A program made the position numbers and the translations under genes. Below are positions 1 to 7,527 of a stretch of 11,795 bases of DNA, one piece after another (position 1 is the stretch's first letter; every line of letters begins with the position of its first letter). The notes below the pieces were generated by a model. The model did not search any database and had not been told where the DNA came from. It worked only from the letters and a program-made list of their open reading frames with translations. The DNA comes from Emcibacter sp. (lineage in GTDB: Bacteria > Pseudomonadota > Alphaproteobacteria > Sphingomonadales > Emcibacteraceae), in contig JAGLJX010000083.1 of assembly GCA_023142175.1 (NCBI GenBank), positions 1 to 11,795 of the forward strand, read 5' to 3'.

Positions 1-68
1 CAGAATTATCAGTCAATATCAAAGGGATGCAAACTATTGCTAAGATACAGGGTAACGTGATTTTTTGT
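1..68. other. Non-coding stretch downstream of fabH
   Basis: No convincing gene is visible here; the short plus-strand reading frame that starts in it runs antisense into fabH and looks like a shadow. On the minus strand a TTGACT hexamer (11-16) resembles a -35 element. Its -10 would fall beyond the left edge, so it could belong to the promoter of the next minus-strand gene. In many alphaproteobacteria that gene is ihfA, but it is not visible here and this is inference. Confidence 0.4.
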
Positions 69-98
69 AATAAAAGGCAATTATTATTTAAAATTGCC
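69..98 (-). terminator. Probable rho-independent terminator of the fabH unit
   Basis: On the minus strand, 5 nt after the fabH stop codon, GGCAATT (98-92) and AATTGCC (82-76) form a perfect 7-bp stem with a 9-nt A/T loop, followed directly by TTTTATT (75-69). The stem is A/T-rich with three G:C pairs at its base, so it is modest in strength. Its position right after the stop and the T-run make it the best terminator candidate in the window. It would end transcription of the cbp3-DUF177-plsX-fabH unit. Confidence 0.65.
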
Positions 99-103
99 GT
101 GTT

Positions 104-1081
104 TTACCACCGGATTAAGCAGGAACCCCAGGTAAATCCGCCACCCATGGCCTCCAGAACAACAATATCGCCACGAGCGATTCGGTCTTCCTTGATCATT
201 TCATCCAGCGCAAGCGGGATTGAAGCCGCCGATGTATTGGCATGTTTATGAACCGTGACCGCGACTTTATCCGGGTCTATTTTTAACTTGCGTATGGTAG
301 CGTCCAATATGCGCTTATTGGCCTGATGGGGGATCACCATATCCACATCATCGGCGGTCATATCATTAAATTCCAAAGCTTCTTTTACCACACTAGCCAG
401 ATTGGTGACCGCATGGCGGAAGACTTCCTTGCCCCGCATACGCAAATATCCGGTGGATTGTGTAGAAGACACCCCGCCGTCTACATAAAGCAACTCATTA
501 TAACGACCATCAGAATGAAGATGAGAAGACAGGATACCCTGATCTTTATTAGTATTAGTATTGGGACCCGCAGAAAGCACCACGGCTCCCGCACCATCTC
601 CAAACAACACACAGGTCGTCCGATCTTCCCAATCCAATATGCGGGAAAAAGTTTCGGCACCAATCACAAGTGCGTGTTTGACCTGTCCTGCACGGATAAA
701 ATTATCCGCTGTCGCCATCGCATAAATAAAGCCTGAACATACGGCCTGCACGTCAAATGCAGCACCCTTTTCCATGCCGAGTGCGGCCTGAACACGGGTC
801 GCGGTGGCCGGGAATGTCTGATCCGGCGTTGAGGTCGCCAAAATAATCAGATCAATATCATTTGCTGTAAGAGATGCCGCCGCCAAAGCTCTTTGCGCAG
901 CCTTGATTGCCAAATCAGATGTTAATTCACCTTCTGCGGCGATATGTCTTTGTTTTATTCCGGTACGTTCGATGATCCACTCATCAGTAGTATCGACCAG
1001 ATCTTCCATTTGTTTGTTAGTAATTATTTTTTCAGGAAGATACGAGCCACAACCGGAAACAACAGAGCGAAAACTGGTCAT
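104..1081 (-). CDS. fabH: Beta-ketoacyl-ACP synthase III (FabH)
   Basis: FabH condenses acetyl-CoA with malonyl-ACP to give acetoacetyl-ACP, the first condensation of type II fatty-acid synthesis in the cytosol. The 325-residue protein has the usual family length. All three catalytic residues are visible: Cys115 in AVCSGF, His252 in PHQAN and Asn282 in [10 protein letters not shown]. The C-terminal GGGFTWG loop is also present. The N-terminus [17 protein letters not shown] matches the normal family start. A small Asn/Thr repeat (NTNTN, near residues 174-178) lies in what should be a surface loop; it comes from a short 6-bp tandem repeat in the DNA. The ATG overlaps the plsX stop by 4 nt (ATGA, 1078-1081), which suggests translational coupling. 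A terminator-like hairpin follows the stop. Confidence 0.97.
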   Translation of the reverse strand: MTSFRSVVSGCGSYLPEKIITNKQMEDLVDTTDEWIIERTGIKQRHIAAEGELTSDLAIKAAQRALAAASLTANDIDLIILATSTPDQTFPATATRVQAALGMEKGAAFDVQAVCSGFIYAMATADNFIRAGQVKHALVIGAETFSRILDWEDRTTCVLFGDGAGAVVLSAGPNTNTNKDQGILSSHLHSDGRYNELLYVDGGVSSTQSTGYLRMRGKEVFRHAVTNLASVVKEALEFNDMTADDVDMVIPHQANKRILDATIRKLKIDPDKVAVTVHKHANTSAASIPLALDEMIKEDRIARGDIVVLEAMGGGFTWGSCLIRW

Positions 1082-2127
1082 TCAGCCTTTTCCTCGATTA
1101 CGTCATCTTCATTTCTTTCAAACCGCTTAAGATCTTTGCTAATTTTTCCGGCAAGGTCGTTTGAGGCCATATCAGCAGCAACACCGATGGCACTGGCAAA
1201 CCCTGCTGCGGAAGCTCCGCCATGGCTTTTAATAACGAGGCCATTAAGACCCATAAATACTGCGCCATTATGATTATTAGGGTCCAGATGATCCTTTAGG
1301 CCCATCAAGGCGGGTTTGGCAAACAGATAACCGATTTTTGACATCATAGAATCCGATAAAGCCGCTTTCAGCATTCCGGCAATCATACGCGCCGTGCCTT
1401 CGGCTGTCTTCAGCGCCACATTTCCGGTAAAGCCATCGGTGACAACCACATCAACATCGCCATTAGCAAGGCCGTGTCCCTCGGTAAACCCAATATAATC
1501 CATTGGCAGATTGGTATCCCGCAGCATCCGGTCCGCATTCTTGATAGTCTCATTACCCTTCAATTCTTCAACGCCCACATTAAGCAGGGCCACAGAAGGA
1601 TTGGCAAGCCCCAGAACCGTCCGGGCAAAGGCCGCGCCCATAATGGCGAACTGAATAAGGTTTTTATCGCTACATTCCACATTAGCCCCAAGGTCAAGCA
1701 TAATGCTTTCACCACAGGATGTGGGCAATAATGAAGCCAGAGCCGGTCTGTCAATACCCGGCATCGTACGTAACATAAATTTGGCCATAGCCATTAACGC
1801 ACCAGTATTTCCCGCAGAAACTGCGGCGCCGGCATCACCATCTTTCACCGCCTGAATAGCAAGTCCCATACTTGACTGACGTCCCCGGCGCAAAGCCTGT
1901 CCCGGTTTATCTTCCGAGGTTACGATTTTATCGGTATGACGGATCTCGCAACTTTCTTTCAGAAGCGGGTATTTAGTCACCAGTGGCGCAATTTGAGCTT
2001 CATCACCAAATATTAAAAATTTGGCATCCGGAAGTCTCTCGCGGGCGATGCTAGCCCCTTCTATAACAACTTTAGGGCCAACGTCACCGCCCATGGCATC
2101 CAGAGAAAATATATTTTTACGCTTCAA
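1078..2127 (-). CDS. plsX: Phosphate acyltransferase PlsX (TTG start)
   Basis: PlsX converts acyl-ACP and phosphate to acyl-phosphate, the donor PlsY uses to acylate glycerol 3-phosphate in phospholipid synthesis. The 349-residue protein shows the family's N-terminal SLDAMGGD motif (residues 8-15) and the [10 protein letters not shown] motif near residues 104-113, with normal length. The start is TTG at 2127. The upstream frame holds only an in-frame TAA and no ATG or GTG, and the next ATG (residue 12) would cut into DAMGGD. A purine-rich AGAAGAG lies about 5 nt before the TTG and can serve as ribosome binding site. The gene lies 74 nt after the DUF177 gene and overlaps fabH by 4 nt, the usual plsX-fabH pairing of lipid genes. 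Confidence 0.96.
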   Translation of the reverse strand: MKRKNIFSLDAMGGDVGPKVVIEGASIARERLPDAKFLIFGDEAQIAPLVTKYPLLKESCEIRHTDKIVTSEDKPGQALRRGRQSSMGLAIQAVKDGDAGAAVSAGNTGALMAMAKFMLRTMPGIDRPALASLLPTSCGESIMLDLGANVECSDKNLIQFAIMGAAFARTVLGLANPSVALLNVGVEELKGNETIKNADRMLRDTNLPMDYIGFTEGHGLANGDVDVVVTDGFTGNVALKTAEGTARMIAGMLKAALSDSMMSKIGYLFAKPALMGLKDHLDPNNHNGAVFMGLNGLVIKSHGGASAAGFASAIGVAADMASNDLAGKISKDLKRFERNEDDVIEEKAE

Positions 2128-2148
2128 GGTAACTCTTCTATCTGATTT

Positions 2149-2181
2149 ATTATATAAATTAATTTAAGTCATTGGTGACAA
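2149..2181 (-). promoter_or_regulatory. Possible plsX promoter
   Basis: The 74-nt gap between the DUF177 gene and plsX is the largest in this unit. On the minus strand it holds TTGTCA (2181-2176) followed 18 nt later by TTATAT (2157-2152), overlapping TATAAT (2154-2149). This resembles a sigma-70 promoter, but the region is so A/T-rich that chance matches are likely. An internal promoter would let plsX-fabH be expressed apart from the upstream pair. Confidence 0.3.
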
Positions 2182-2201
2182 TACTTGATAATACACTATC
2201 T

Positions 2202-2774
2202 TCAAGTCTTATGTTTTAAACTTTTCAACACCGCAAAAGGATTCTTCTTTTCTACTTCCAGAACCACATCTTTCTCTTTAATAATTTTTTGTCCCAGTTC
2301 CTCGCCGGTGCTATCCTGTTTTCGGGGATAAGGATTAATTTCAAGCGACAAATGCTGTGCTGCCATCTCGCCAACATCAATAAAATTTGAGCACATAAAC
2401 TCAGTATCTTCTTCATCCGCGGCAAACTCAATTTCAGCCGTTTCTTTGCGTCTCTGCTGTGTAGACTGTTGCAGGGTCAGTGTGAATTTGCCTGAAATTT
2501 TTTCTTTCACAGGCTCAAGAGAAATACCACATGACTGGGTAACGTTGGCGTTAAATGTCGCCCCTAGCTTAAAAGATCCCTTTCTAGAGGGTGTAATCTT
2601 ACAGTCAACAGACAGATCATTCACATTCAAAACACAATAGCGCCTTGCAAGGGCATCTCTTTCCCCTTGTGTTGCCTGAAATTTAAAATGCCGGCCCTTT
2701 GATCCGAAGCTGGTTACATCAACAGGCCGCGAAAATTCTACGGGTAATTCTGGAATTTCATCATCTTGGGTCAT
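2202..2774 (-). CDS. DUF177 (YceD-like) family protein
   Basis: This 190-residue protein belongs to the DUF177/YceD family. Visible family features are the central CGISLEPVKEKISGKF stretch (around residues 82-97), the DVGEMAAQHLSLEINPYPR segment (about residues 132-150) and the C-terminal NPFAVLKSLK. Family members have been linked to accumulation of 23S rRNA in E. coli and plants; the molecular mechanism is not established. In gammaproteobacteria the gene sits before rpmF-plsX-fabH; here it sits directly before plsX with no rpmF between, the arrangement usual in alphaproteobacteria. Its ATG shares one base with the stop of the upstream gene (TAATG), so the two are probably translationally coupled. 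The acidic stretch AADEEDTEF near residues 118-126 precedes the second conserved block. Confidence 0.9.
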   Translation of the reverse strand: MTQDDEIPELPVEFSRPVDVTSFGSKGRHFKFQATQGERDALARRYCVLNVNDLSVDCKITPSRKGSFKLGATFNANVTQSCGISLEPVKEKISGKFTLTLQQSTQQRRKETAEIEFAADEEDTEFMCSNFIDVGEMAAQHLSLEINPYPRKQDSTGEELGQKIIKEKDVVLEVEKKNPFAVLKSLKHKT

Positions 2775-3313
2775 TAATTTGCTTTTTCAAAAGTTATTTT
2801 AGCCTGCAAAAAATCATCATTTTTTTGCGCATCAAGGCATTTTATCTGAGCCATAACATAGGACATCAAATCATCCAATGTGGCATCCTCCGGGGGCTGT
2901 TCCCTATAAATATTTCTAATCAGTGCTGATTTAAGACTTGTCCTTATATCATCCGACTGAATTGCTTTGGCATAGGCTGCCGCCCGTCCATAGTAAGCTT
3001 CGGCCATAACCTTGACCTTCTTACCAATACTCATATCCCCGACCCCAATCTCACGCAAAGACATATCCATATTTTCAAACAATACTTCCCGTAAATGCCG
3101 GATTAATAAGGCCATCTGTTTGTTGTCGTCATCCTTCTCAAACCGTCTGACCACAAGGCTCACATGGAGAATGATAAGGTCAAAGCGGCCATCAAGAGTA
3201 TCAGCAATGCCCCAGTCTGAATAAAAGTGCGGCATACGTGACTGGGCCACAATTTCAGTAAAAAGGGCATAGGCTGCATCTTTATTTTTTTTATTTCGCC
3301 TTAAAAACACCAT
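2774..3313 (-). CDS. Ubiquinol-cytochrome c chaperone (Cbp3-like) family protein
   Basis: The 179-residue protein matches the ubiquinol-cytochrome c chaperone family, bacterial relatives of mitochondrial Cbp3/UQCC1. In mitochondria Cbp3 helps make and assemble cytochrome b of the bc1 complex; the same role is inferred here. The signature is the segment YSDWGIADTLDGRFDLIILH (residues 31-50), followed by helix-rich sequence (RHLREVLFENMDMSLREIGVG) and a Tyr/Ala-rich helix AEAYYGRAAAYAKAI. No signal peptide or membrane segment is visible, so it is probably cytosolic or peripheral to the membrane. It starts at an ATG with only a distant AGGG upstream. It is the first gene of the unit that includes the DUF177 gene, plsX and fabH, and is divergent from bamE, an alphaproteobacterial arrangement. 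Confidence 0.9.
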   Translation of the reverse strand: MVFLRRNKKNKDAAYALFTEIVAQSRMPHFYSDWGIADTLDGRFDLIILHVSLVVRRFEKDDDNKQMALLIRHLREVLFENMDMSLREIGVGDMSIGKKVKVMAEAYYGRAAAYAKAIQSDDIRTSLKSALIRNIYREQPPEDATLDDLMSYVMAQIKCLDAQKNDDFLQAKITFEKAN

Positions 3314-3458
3314 ATAATGATCATATCCCTATTTAAAAACATTGACTAGCAGGTTGACAGGTGCCATTTTGTGCTACGTTTTGCGTTTGGTATCATGCCG
3401 CGGCGCATACTGCAATTAAAACTGGGCATATTTTAGTATAAACGGGCATAATTACCTT
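3314..3458. promoter_or_regulatory. Divergent promoter region between cbp3-like gene and bamE
   Basis: This 145-nt gap separates two divergent genes and must hold both promoters. The plus-strand promoter for bamE is described separately. For the minus strand I see only weak candidates (for example CTGTCA followed by an A/T-rich TTTAAA region near the gene). The gap also holds an imperfect dyad, ATGCCGCGGCGCAT (3395-3408) around a GCCGCGGC core, and two direct copies of GGGCATA (3424-3430 and 3444-3450) 20 nt apart, just before bamE. Their function is unknown. Confidence 0.5.
3354..3381 (+). promoter_or_regulatory. Likely housekeeping-sigma promoter for bamE
   Basis: TTGACA (3354-3359) is followed 14 nt after its TTGAC core by GCTACGTT (3373-3380). 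This fits the alphaproteobacterial sigma-73/sigma-70 consensus TTGAC-N10-14-GCTANAWC at six of eight -10 positions. It would give a leader of roughly 70-75 nt before the bamE ATG. A second TTGACT (3342-3347) lies 12 nt upstream and might form an overlapping weaker promoter. No strong Shine-Dalgarno sequence precedes the bamE ATG. Confidence 0.6.
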
Positions 3459-3923
3459 ATGAAAAGCACTACAAAAACGATCATTATCATAATCATGGCA
3501 GTTATGGCTCTGGGAGCCTGTACCTCGCGGAAATTTATCAGAGGATATAAGGTCGATGAGAAAATGGTAAGTTCCATTAGAGCAGAAGTGGATTCCCGTG
3601 ATTCAGTGCAGGAAATGTTGGGCAGCCCATCTTCCGTAGCTACTTTTGACAATGATAACTGGTATTATTATTCCAAAAAATCGGAAAGTCTGGCCTTTTT
3701 CAAGGAAAACATTACGGAATTAAATATCATTGCCATCCGTTTTGACAGCGATGGTTATGTCACAGCTGTTGACCACTTCACACTTGATGACCGCAATAAT
3801 ATTGAACCGGTAGGTAAAACAACACAGACCCATGGCCGTGAATTAAGTTTCATTCAGGAACTCTTCGGAAATATCGGAAGATTCGGCGCCGGTGGCCCGT
3901 CTAATGTCCAGCCTGGAAACTAA
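3459..3923 (+). CDS. bamE: Outer-membrane assembly lipoprotein BamE (SmpA/OmlA family)
   Basis: BamE is a lipoprotein of the BAM complex, which folds beta-barrel proteins into the outer membrane. The 154-residue protein begins with a lipoprotein signal: basic MKSTTK, a hydrophobic run of Ile/Met/Ala, then the lipobox LGAC with the lipidated Cys at position 21. The SmpA/OmlA fold follows, seen in SRDSVQEMLGSPSSVATF (about residues 46-63) and the NDNWYYYSKK strand. A C-terminal tail of about 35 residues rich in Gly, Asn and Pro appears disordered. It is the only plus-strand gene in the window and is probably transcribed alone. Its stop lies 5 nt from the stop of the convergent fliL gene, leaving no room for a standard terminator between them. 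Confidence 0.92.
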   Translation: MKSTTKTIIIIIMAVMALGACTSRKFIRGYKVDEKMVSSIRAEVDSRDSVQEMLGSPSSVATFDNDNWYYYSKKSESLAFFKENITELNIIAIRFDSDGYVTAVDHFTLDDRNNIEPVGKTTQTHGRELSFIQELFGNIGRFGAGGPSNVQPGN

Positions 3924-3928
3924 TTTCC

Positions 3929-4459
3929 CTAAAATATTCGCGCCTGAACAACCATGACCCGAAGTACTAATGGGTCATGAAGGACTTTGTTGCTGATATC
4001 CATTAAAGTTTTTTTCAACCGAAGATAATCCACGCTGCGCGGACTACCGTCCTTGCCTATTGGCGTATAGCTGAAATGGCGCAACATGGCATCACGAATT
4101 TCAGGTAAATTATTAATAACGATCATTTTATTTTCGTTCCCATCCACTTCCATGGAAAAATCGATCATCACATTACCCAAGCTACGTTTATTATAAATAA
4201 GAGGAAGCGTCATGCGCTCTATCTTTACAAAGAAAGGATCCGTTTTAGGTTCTTCCTCAACGACAAATTCCTCCTCAAGCGGATCTTCTTCATCATGAAT
4301 TTCCTCATCGCCACCGCCCAACATCATAAAGGCCCCAAAACCGCCACCCGCACCAAGCAACAAACCCACTATCAACCCAATTATCAAAAGTTTTTTGCTG
4401 CCCGATTTTGGTGCTTCTTCTTCTGTTTCTATTTCTTTTTCTACTTCCCCGTCAGCCAT
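3929..4459 (-). CDS. fliL: FliL-family flagellar basal-body-associated protein
   Basis: FliL is a single-pass inner-membrane protein that forms rings around the stator units of the flagellar motor and supports torque. The 176-residue protein has the expected layout: an acidic cytosolic N-terminus (residues 1-18), basic SGSKK, one membrane helix (about residues 24-47, Ile/Leu/Gly-rich), a strongly acidic linker (about residues 51-72) and the periplasmic FliL domain (about 74-176) ending in VMVVQARIF. A Shine-Dalgarno AGGG lies 7 nt before the ATG. It starts 20 nt after thiL on the same strand, so it is probably the last gene of the rib-nusB-thiL operon. No other flagellar gene is visible in the window. 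The family is diverse, so a non-canonical role cannot be excluded. Confidence 0.85.
   Translation of the reverse strand: MADGEVEKEIETEEEAPKSGSKKLLIIGLIVGLLLGAGGGFGAFMMLGGGDEEIHDEEDPLEEEFVVEEEPKTDPFFVKIERMTLPLIYNKRSLGNVMIDFSMEVDGNENKMIVINNLPEIRDAMLRHFSYTPIGKDGSPRSVDYLRLKKTLMDISNKVLHDPLVLRVMVVQARIF
3953..3979. repeat. 8-bp inverted repeat at the 3' end of fliL
   Basis: CATGACCC (3953-3960) and GGGTCATG (3972-3979) are perfect inverted copies around an 11-nt spacer. The element lies inside the fliL coding sequence (encoding HDP and RVMV), about 30 nt past the convergent bamE stop. It could fold in either transcript. There is no following T-run, so it is not a standard intrinsic terminator; it might mark or protect the bamE mRNA end, or be a coding coincidence. 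Confidence 0.45.
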
Positions 4460-4479
4460 ATATTACCCTGTACCCTTAA

Positions 4480-5451
4480 TCAAAAATGTCTATAACCACG
4501 TTTGTCACCCAGTTGATTTTCCCCATTTTTATCCTGAATTACGATTGCCTTTTCATTCGTCATACAACCTATTCTGGTCAGAGGAAGATCTAGACTTTTC
4601 GCCAATTCTTTTATGTCTCCTGCAGCATGGGCCGGCGCGGTAAAAAGAAGTTCATAATCATCACCCCCCGTCCATACAAGTTCTTTATACAGGGGGAAAC
4701 TTTCCAAAACCTTACGAACCACACCGGAAAGGGGAATGAGGTCTTCTTCAATCTTAGCCCCCAGTCCCGATAACGCGCATATATGCTGAATATCACCGGA
4801 CAACCCGTCAGAAATATCCATAACGGCAGTGGCAATACCCTTGAGCTTCTGCCCCAGAGTAATTCTGGGCTGTGGCAAAAGGTAACTTTCAATCAGGGCA
4901 TCATTTTTTGGTGTGATATAACCAGTCAGGCATTTAAAACCAAGCGCGGAATCTCCTAAAACACCGGATACATATATGTCATCACCCTCTTGCGCCCCGT
5001 CTCTGCGTAGGGCTTCTCCGCGCTTTACGGAACCGATAGCGGTTACAGAAATAGTTAACGGCCAATGCGTTGCAACCGTATCGCCACCAAATAAAGACCA
5101 ACCAAATTCTTCCTGATCAATCTTAAGTCCCCGCGCGAACTCAGCAATCCATTGATCAATATCTTTCATATTTCTTGGCAAGGAAATGGCCAGTAAATAC
5201 CCTAGAGGCTCCGCGCCCATGGCGGCCAGATCGGAAAGGTTGACCCTTAAGGCCTTACGGGCAATAAGGTCCGCAGGATCATCAGCGAAAAAATGAAGGT
5301 CTGCGACCAGTGCATCCTTGGTAAATATCAAGTCAGTCCCCGCCGGTGGGCTAAAGACTGCCGCATCATCGGTCAGGCCATAGGCTGGCTGTTCCTTGGA
5401 CGCCAAAGGTGCAAAATATCTGGAGATGAGATCGAATTCACCTGAACTCAT
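4480..5451 (-). CDS. thiL: Thiamine-monophosphate kinase ThiL
   Basis: ThiL phosphorylates thiamine monophosphate with ATP to give thiamine diphosphate, the active cofactor. The 323-residue protein has normal length and all main motifs of the PurM/ThiL fold: GEFDLI (4-9), LTDDAAV (26-32), NLSDLAAMGA (71-80), GGDTV (122-126), DISDGLSGD (212-220) and GGDDYELLF (262-270). The C-terminus GYRHF is typical. The acidic residues in the DD and SD motifs bind magnesium in known members. A good ribosome binding site (AAGGAG, 7 nt before the ATG) is present. The gene starts 21 nt after nusB; nusB-thiL adjacency is common in proteobacteria. Confidence 0.96.
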   Translation of the reverse strand: MSSGEFDLISRYFAPLASKEQPAYGLTDDAAVFSPPAGTDLIFTKDALVADLHFFADDPADLIARKALRVNLSDLAAMGAEPLGYLLAISLPRNMKDIDQWIAEFARGLKIDQEEFGWSLFGGDTVATHWPLTISVTAIGSVKRGEALRRDGAQEGDDIYVSGVLGDSALGFKCLTGYITPKNDALIESYLLPQPRITLGQKLKGIATAVMDISDGLSGDIQHICALSGLGAKIEEDLIPLSGVVRKVLESFPLYKELVWTGGDDYELLFTAPAHAAGDIKELAKSLDLPLTRIGCMTNEKAIVIQDKNGENQLGDKRGYRHF

Positions 5452-5472
5452 ATTACTTCTCCTTGATTTAAG

Positions 5473-5940
5473 TTATTTACGGATAATCTTTGCCAACTTA
5501 TCAAGCACACCATTGATAAAACCCGGTTTGCTATCATCAAAAAAAGCTTTGGCTACATCAACATATTCGTTGATTACAACAGATGTTGGTACATCGGGCC
5601 GCCCGATCAATTCATAGGTACCCGCGCGTAGTATAGCACGAGCCACAGGTTCAATTCTAGTCAAAGTCCAATTATCCGCCAATGACCCGGAAACATGGTC
5701 GTCTATTTCCTTGGCCCGCTCCTCGACACCCTTGACAAGATTAGCAAAAAAGGCCACATCCGCGTCGGTATAATGATCACCTTCAATGACCGCGCCAAGT
5801 CGGTGATCAATAAATTCATCAACGATATTATGAGCATGCTCATCATTCATTTCCATCTGGTAAAGCGCCTGCACGGCGGCCAGTCTGGATGCACTTCTGG
5901 CGCCACCCTTTGATGATGTGCTTTCGGCCTTTTCAGTCAT
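5473..5940 (-). CDS. nusB: Transcription antitermination factor NusB
   Basis: NusB with NusE (S10) binds boxA RNA and supports antitermination of rRNA operons. The all-helical 155-residue protein starts with a Ser-rich tail, then the basic ARSASRLAAVQALYQM segment (14-29) that carries the RNA-binding arginine-rich region. Later come the family signatures RAILRAGTYEL and VINEYVDVAKAFF with FINGVLDKLAK at the C-terminus. Its ATG overlaps the ribH stop by 4 nt (ATGA, 5937-5940), so translation is probably coupled to lumazine synthase. The ribH-nusB pairing is widespread in bacteria. Confidence 0.96.
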   Translation of the reverse strand: MTEKAESTSSKGGARSASRLAAVQALYQMEMNDEHAHNIVDEFIDHRLGAVIEGDHYTDADVAFFANLVKGVEERAKEIDDHVSGSLADNWTLTRIEPVARAILRAGTYELIGRPDVPTSVVINEYVDVAKAFFDDSKPGFINGVLDKLAKIIRK

Positions 5941-6374
5941 GAGGAAATTAGTCCAAATTTTTGTTTCAGTTCGATCATTCTGAGCGCGGTTTCAGCTACA
6001 TAACCGCCCTTGTTACCTGCGGTCACGTCAGCCCTTGCCCATGCCTGATCTTGATTCTCCACGGTCAATACACCGTAACCTATGGCAAGTCTATCCTTGA
6101 TTGCCAATTCCTGTAGTCCACGGGCACTTTCGCCGCAAACATAATCATAATGGGACGTTTCACCCCTGATGACACAGCCGAGTGCAATATAACCGTCATA
6201 ACTGACCTCGGAACTATCCGCTGCAAAACGAATGGCTGCGGGAATTTCAAATGCGCCGGGTACGTCTATGAGATCATAAGTAGCACCCGCCTTTTCTAAC
6301 GCAGCGACAGCACCTTTGATCAACTCATTGGTGATATGTTCATAATAAGGAGATTCAACAATTAGCAGATGCAT
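5937..6374 (-). CDS. ribH: 6,7-dimethyl-8-ribityllumazine synthase (RibH)
   Basis: RibH joins 5-amino-6-ribitylaminouracil with 3,4-dihydroxy-2-butanone 4-phosphate to make 6,7-dimethyl-8-ribityllumazine, the step before riboflavin synthase. From the ATG at 6374 it has 145 residues. Visible motifs are VPGAFEIP (38-45), the phosphate/active-site loop GCVIRGETSHYDYVC (66-80, catalytic His75) and GVLTVENQDQAWARA (101-115, Arg114). A TTG two codons upstream (6380) overlaps the ribBX stop as TTGA and is an alternative start giving 147 residues. I chose the ATG, which begins 2 nt after the ribBX stop and gives the usual family N-terminus (HLLIVESPYY). The gene overlaps nusB by 4 nt and follows the DHBP synthase gene that makes one of its substrates. 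Confidence 0.96.
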   Translation of the reverse strand: MHLLIVESPYYEHITNELIKGAVAALEKAGATYDLIDVPGAFEIPAAIRFAADSSEVSYDGYIALGCVIRGETSHYDYVCGESARGLQELAIKDRLAIGYGVLTVENQDQAWARADVTAGNKGGYVAETALRMIELKQKFGLISS

Positions 6375-6376
6375 AC

Positions 6377-7513
6377 TCAAACTTTCTTTTTCAGGCCAAT
6401 TTCCATGCTGTCATCAAATTTACGCTGCTCAACAATATTAAGGCCATAGCCATCAATGCCAACCACATGCTGTTCAGTATTGGACAGCAAAATCAAATGT
6501 GATACCCCGAGATCAACAAGGATCTGGGCCCCTATGCCATAATTTCTAAGGAAAGTATCTTTCGAGGTTTTTTTTGTGCCTGACCTTCGGCCTATACTGT
6601 CGGTAATAATGGTCTTTGAGGTTTCACGGAGGTAAACCAATACCCCGCACCCTTCATTGCCAATTTCTTCCATGGCCCGATGTAACTGGCTGCGGCGGCT
6701 ACCTTTGGCGCTCAGCAAATCGTCATACATATTAAAGGGATGCATACGAACCAAAACCGGCTCGTCTTTTTTGGGTGTACCCTTCACCAGTGCGAAATGC
6801 TGTGTCTGATCATCCTTTACCTCATAAACCCGTAGCTTGAATTCACCACCATATTCTGAATCAACCACCGTTTCCTCAATACATTCCACAAGCGTATCAA
6901 CCTTGCGGCGATAGGCAATCAGGTCGGCAATGGTGGCCAGCTTCAAATCATGTTTTTTAGCAAATTTGACAAGGTCTGGCAGACGGGCCATTGTACCATC
7001 ATCATTCATAATCTCGCAAATCACGCCCGCAGGGGTAAGCCCTGCCATGCGCGCAATATCAACGGCGGCTTCCGTATGACCGGCGCGAACCAGCACCCCC
7101 CCGTCTTTTGCCACAATAGGAAAGACATGGCCCGGTGAGACAATATCATTGGCGCTCATCGCCGGATTTGTCGCCACAGCAATGGTATGCGCCCTGTCCG
7201 CTGCGGAAATGCCCGTGGTAATGCCTTCTTTAGCCTCAATAGAAACTGTAAAGGCGGTATTATTACGGGCCTGATTGTTGAGGCTCATGGGGGGCAATCC
7301 CAAAATCTCAGCCCTTTTCCGGTCAACCGTCAGGCAAATCAGGCCACGGCCATATTTAGCCATAAAATTAACCGCGTCCGGTGTCGCCATCTGAGCCGGG
7401 ATAATCAGGTCGCCCTCATTTTCCCGGTCTTCATCATCGACCAGTATAAACATACGGCCATTTTTGGCATCTTCCAGAACATCTTCAATGGGGGATAGAA
7501 AACTATTAGACAT
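6377..7513 (-). CDS. ribB: 3,4-dihydroxy-2-butanone 4-phosphate synthase with degenerate GTP cyclohydrolase II domain (RibBX type)
   Basis: The N-terminal half (about residues 1-203) is a complete DHBP synthase, which turns ribulose 5-phosphate into 3,4-dihydroxy-2-butanone 4-phosphate for RibH. It has [11 protein letters not shown] (26-36), [28 protein letters not shown] (143-149) and [17 protein letters not shown]. The C-terminal half (about 210-375) aligns with GTP cyclohydrolase II by its frame and by [13 protein letters not shown] (325-337) and GYGLNI (355-360). However, the zinc-binding cysteines are gone: the HSECLTGD position reads HPFNMYDD (258-265), and no CDC follows. The RQEGRGIGL motif is replaced by RETSKTIIT (296-304). 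It therefore should not act as RibA and fits the proteobacterial RibBX variant. Gene tools often mislabel it ribBA. It starts 14 nt after ribE. Confidence 0.93.
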   Translation of the reverse strand: MSNSFLSPIEDVLEDAKNGRMFILVDDEDRENEGDLIIPAQMATPDAVNFMAKYGRGLICLTVDRKRAEILGLPPMSLNNQARNNTAFTVSIEAKEGITTGISAADRAHTIAVATNPAMSANDIVSPGHVFPIVAKDGGVLVRAGHTEAAVDIARMAGLTPAGVICEIMNDDGTMARLPDLVKFAKKHDLKLATIADLIAYRRKVDTLVECIEETVVDSEYGGEFKLRVYEVKDDQTQHFALVKGTPKKDEPVLVRMHPFNMYDDLLSAKGSRRSQLHRAMEEIGNEGCGVLVYLRETSKTIITDSIGRRSGTKKTSKDTFLRNYGIGAQILVDLGVSHLILLSNTEQHVVGIDGYGLNIVEQRKFDDSMEIGLKKKV

Positions 7514-7527
7514 AATATTTGATCTTC

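Noticed and set aside
326..736. Plus-strand open frame opposite fabH
   Set aside because: It lies wholly antisense to catalytic regions of fabH and its His/Ile/Arg-rich translation looks like a reverse-strand artefact.
2182..2210. Hairpin ACTTGA/TCAAGT after the DUF177 gene as a terminator
   Set aside because: The stem is only 6 bp, the loop is 13 nt and no T-run follows on the minus strand, so plsX is probably still reached by read-through.
4295..4643. Plus-strand frames opposite fliL/thiL with Phe- or Ser-rich translations
   Set aside because: They mirror the acidic and Lys-rich codons of fliL and the thiL 3' end; no independent coding evidence.
7514..7527. FMN riboswitch controlling the rib genes
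   Set aside because: All gaps between nrdR, ribD, ribE, ribBX and ribH are under 15 nt; there is no space for the roughly 130-nt aptamer in this window.
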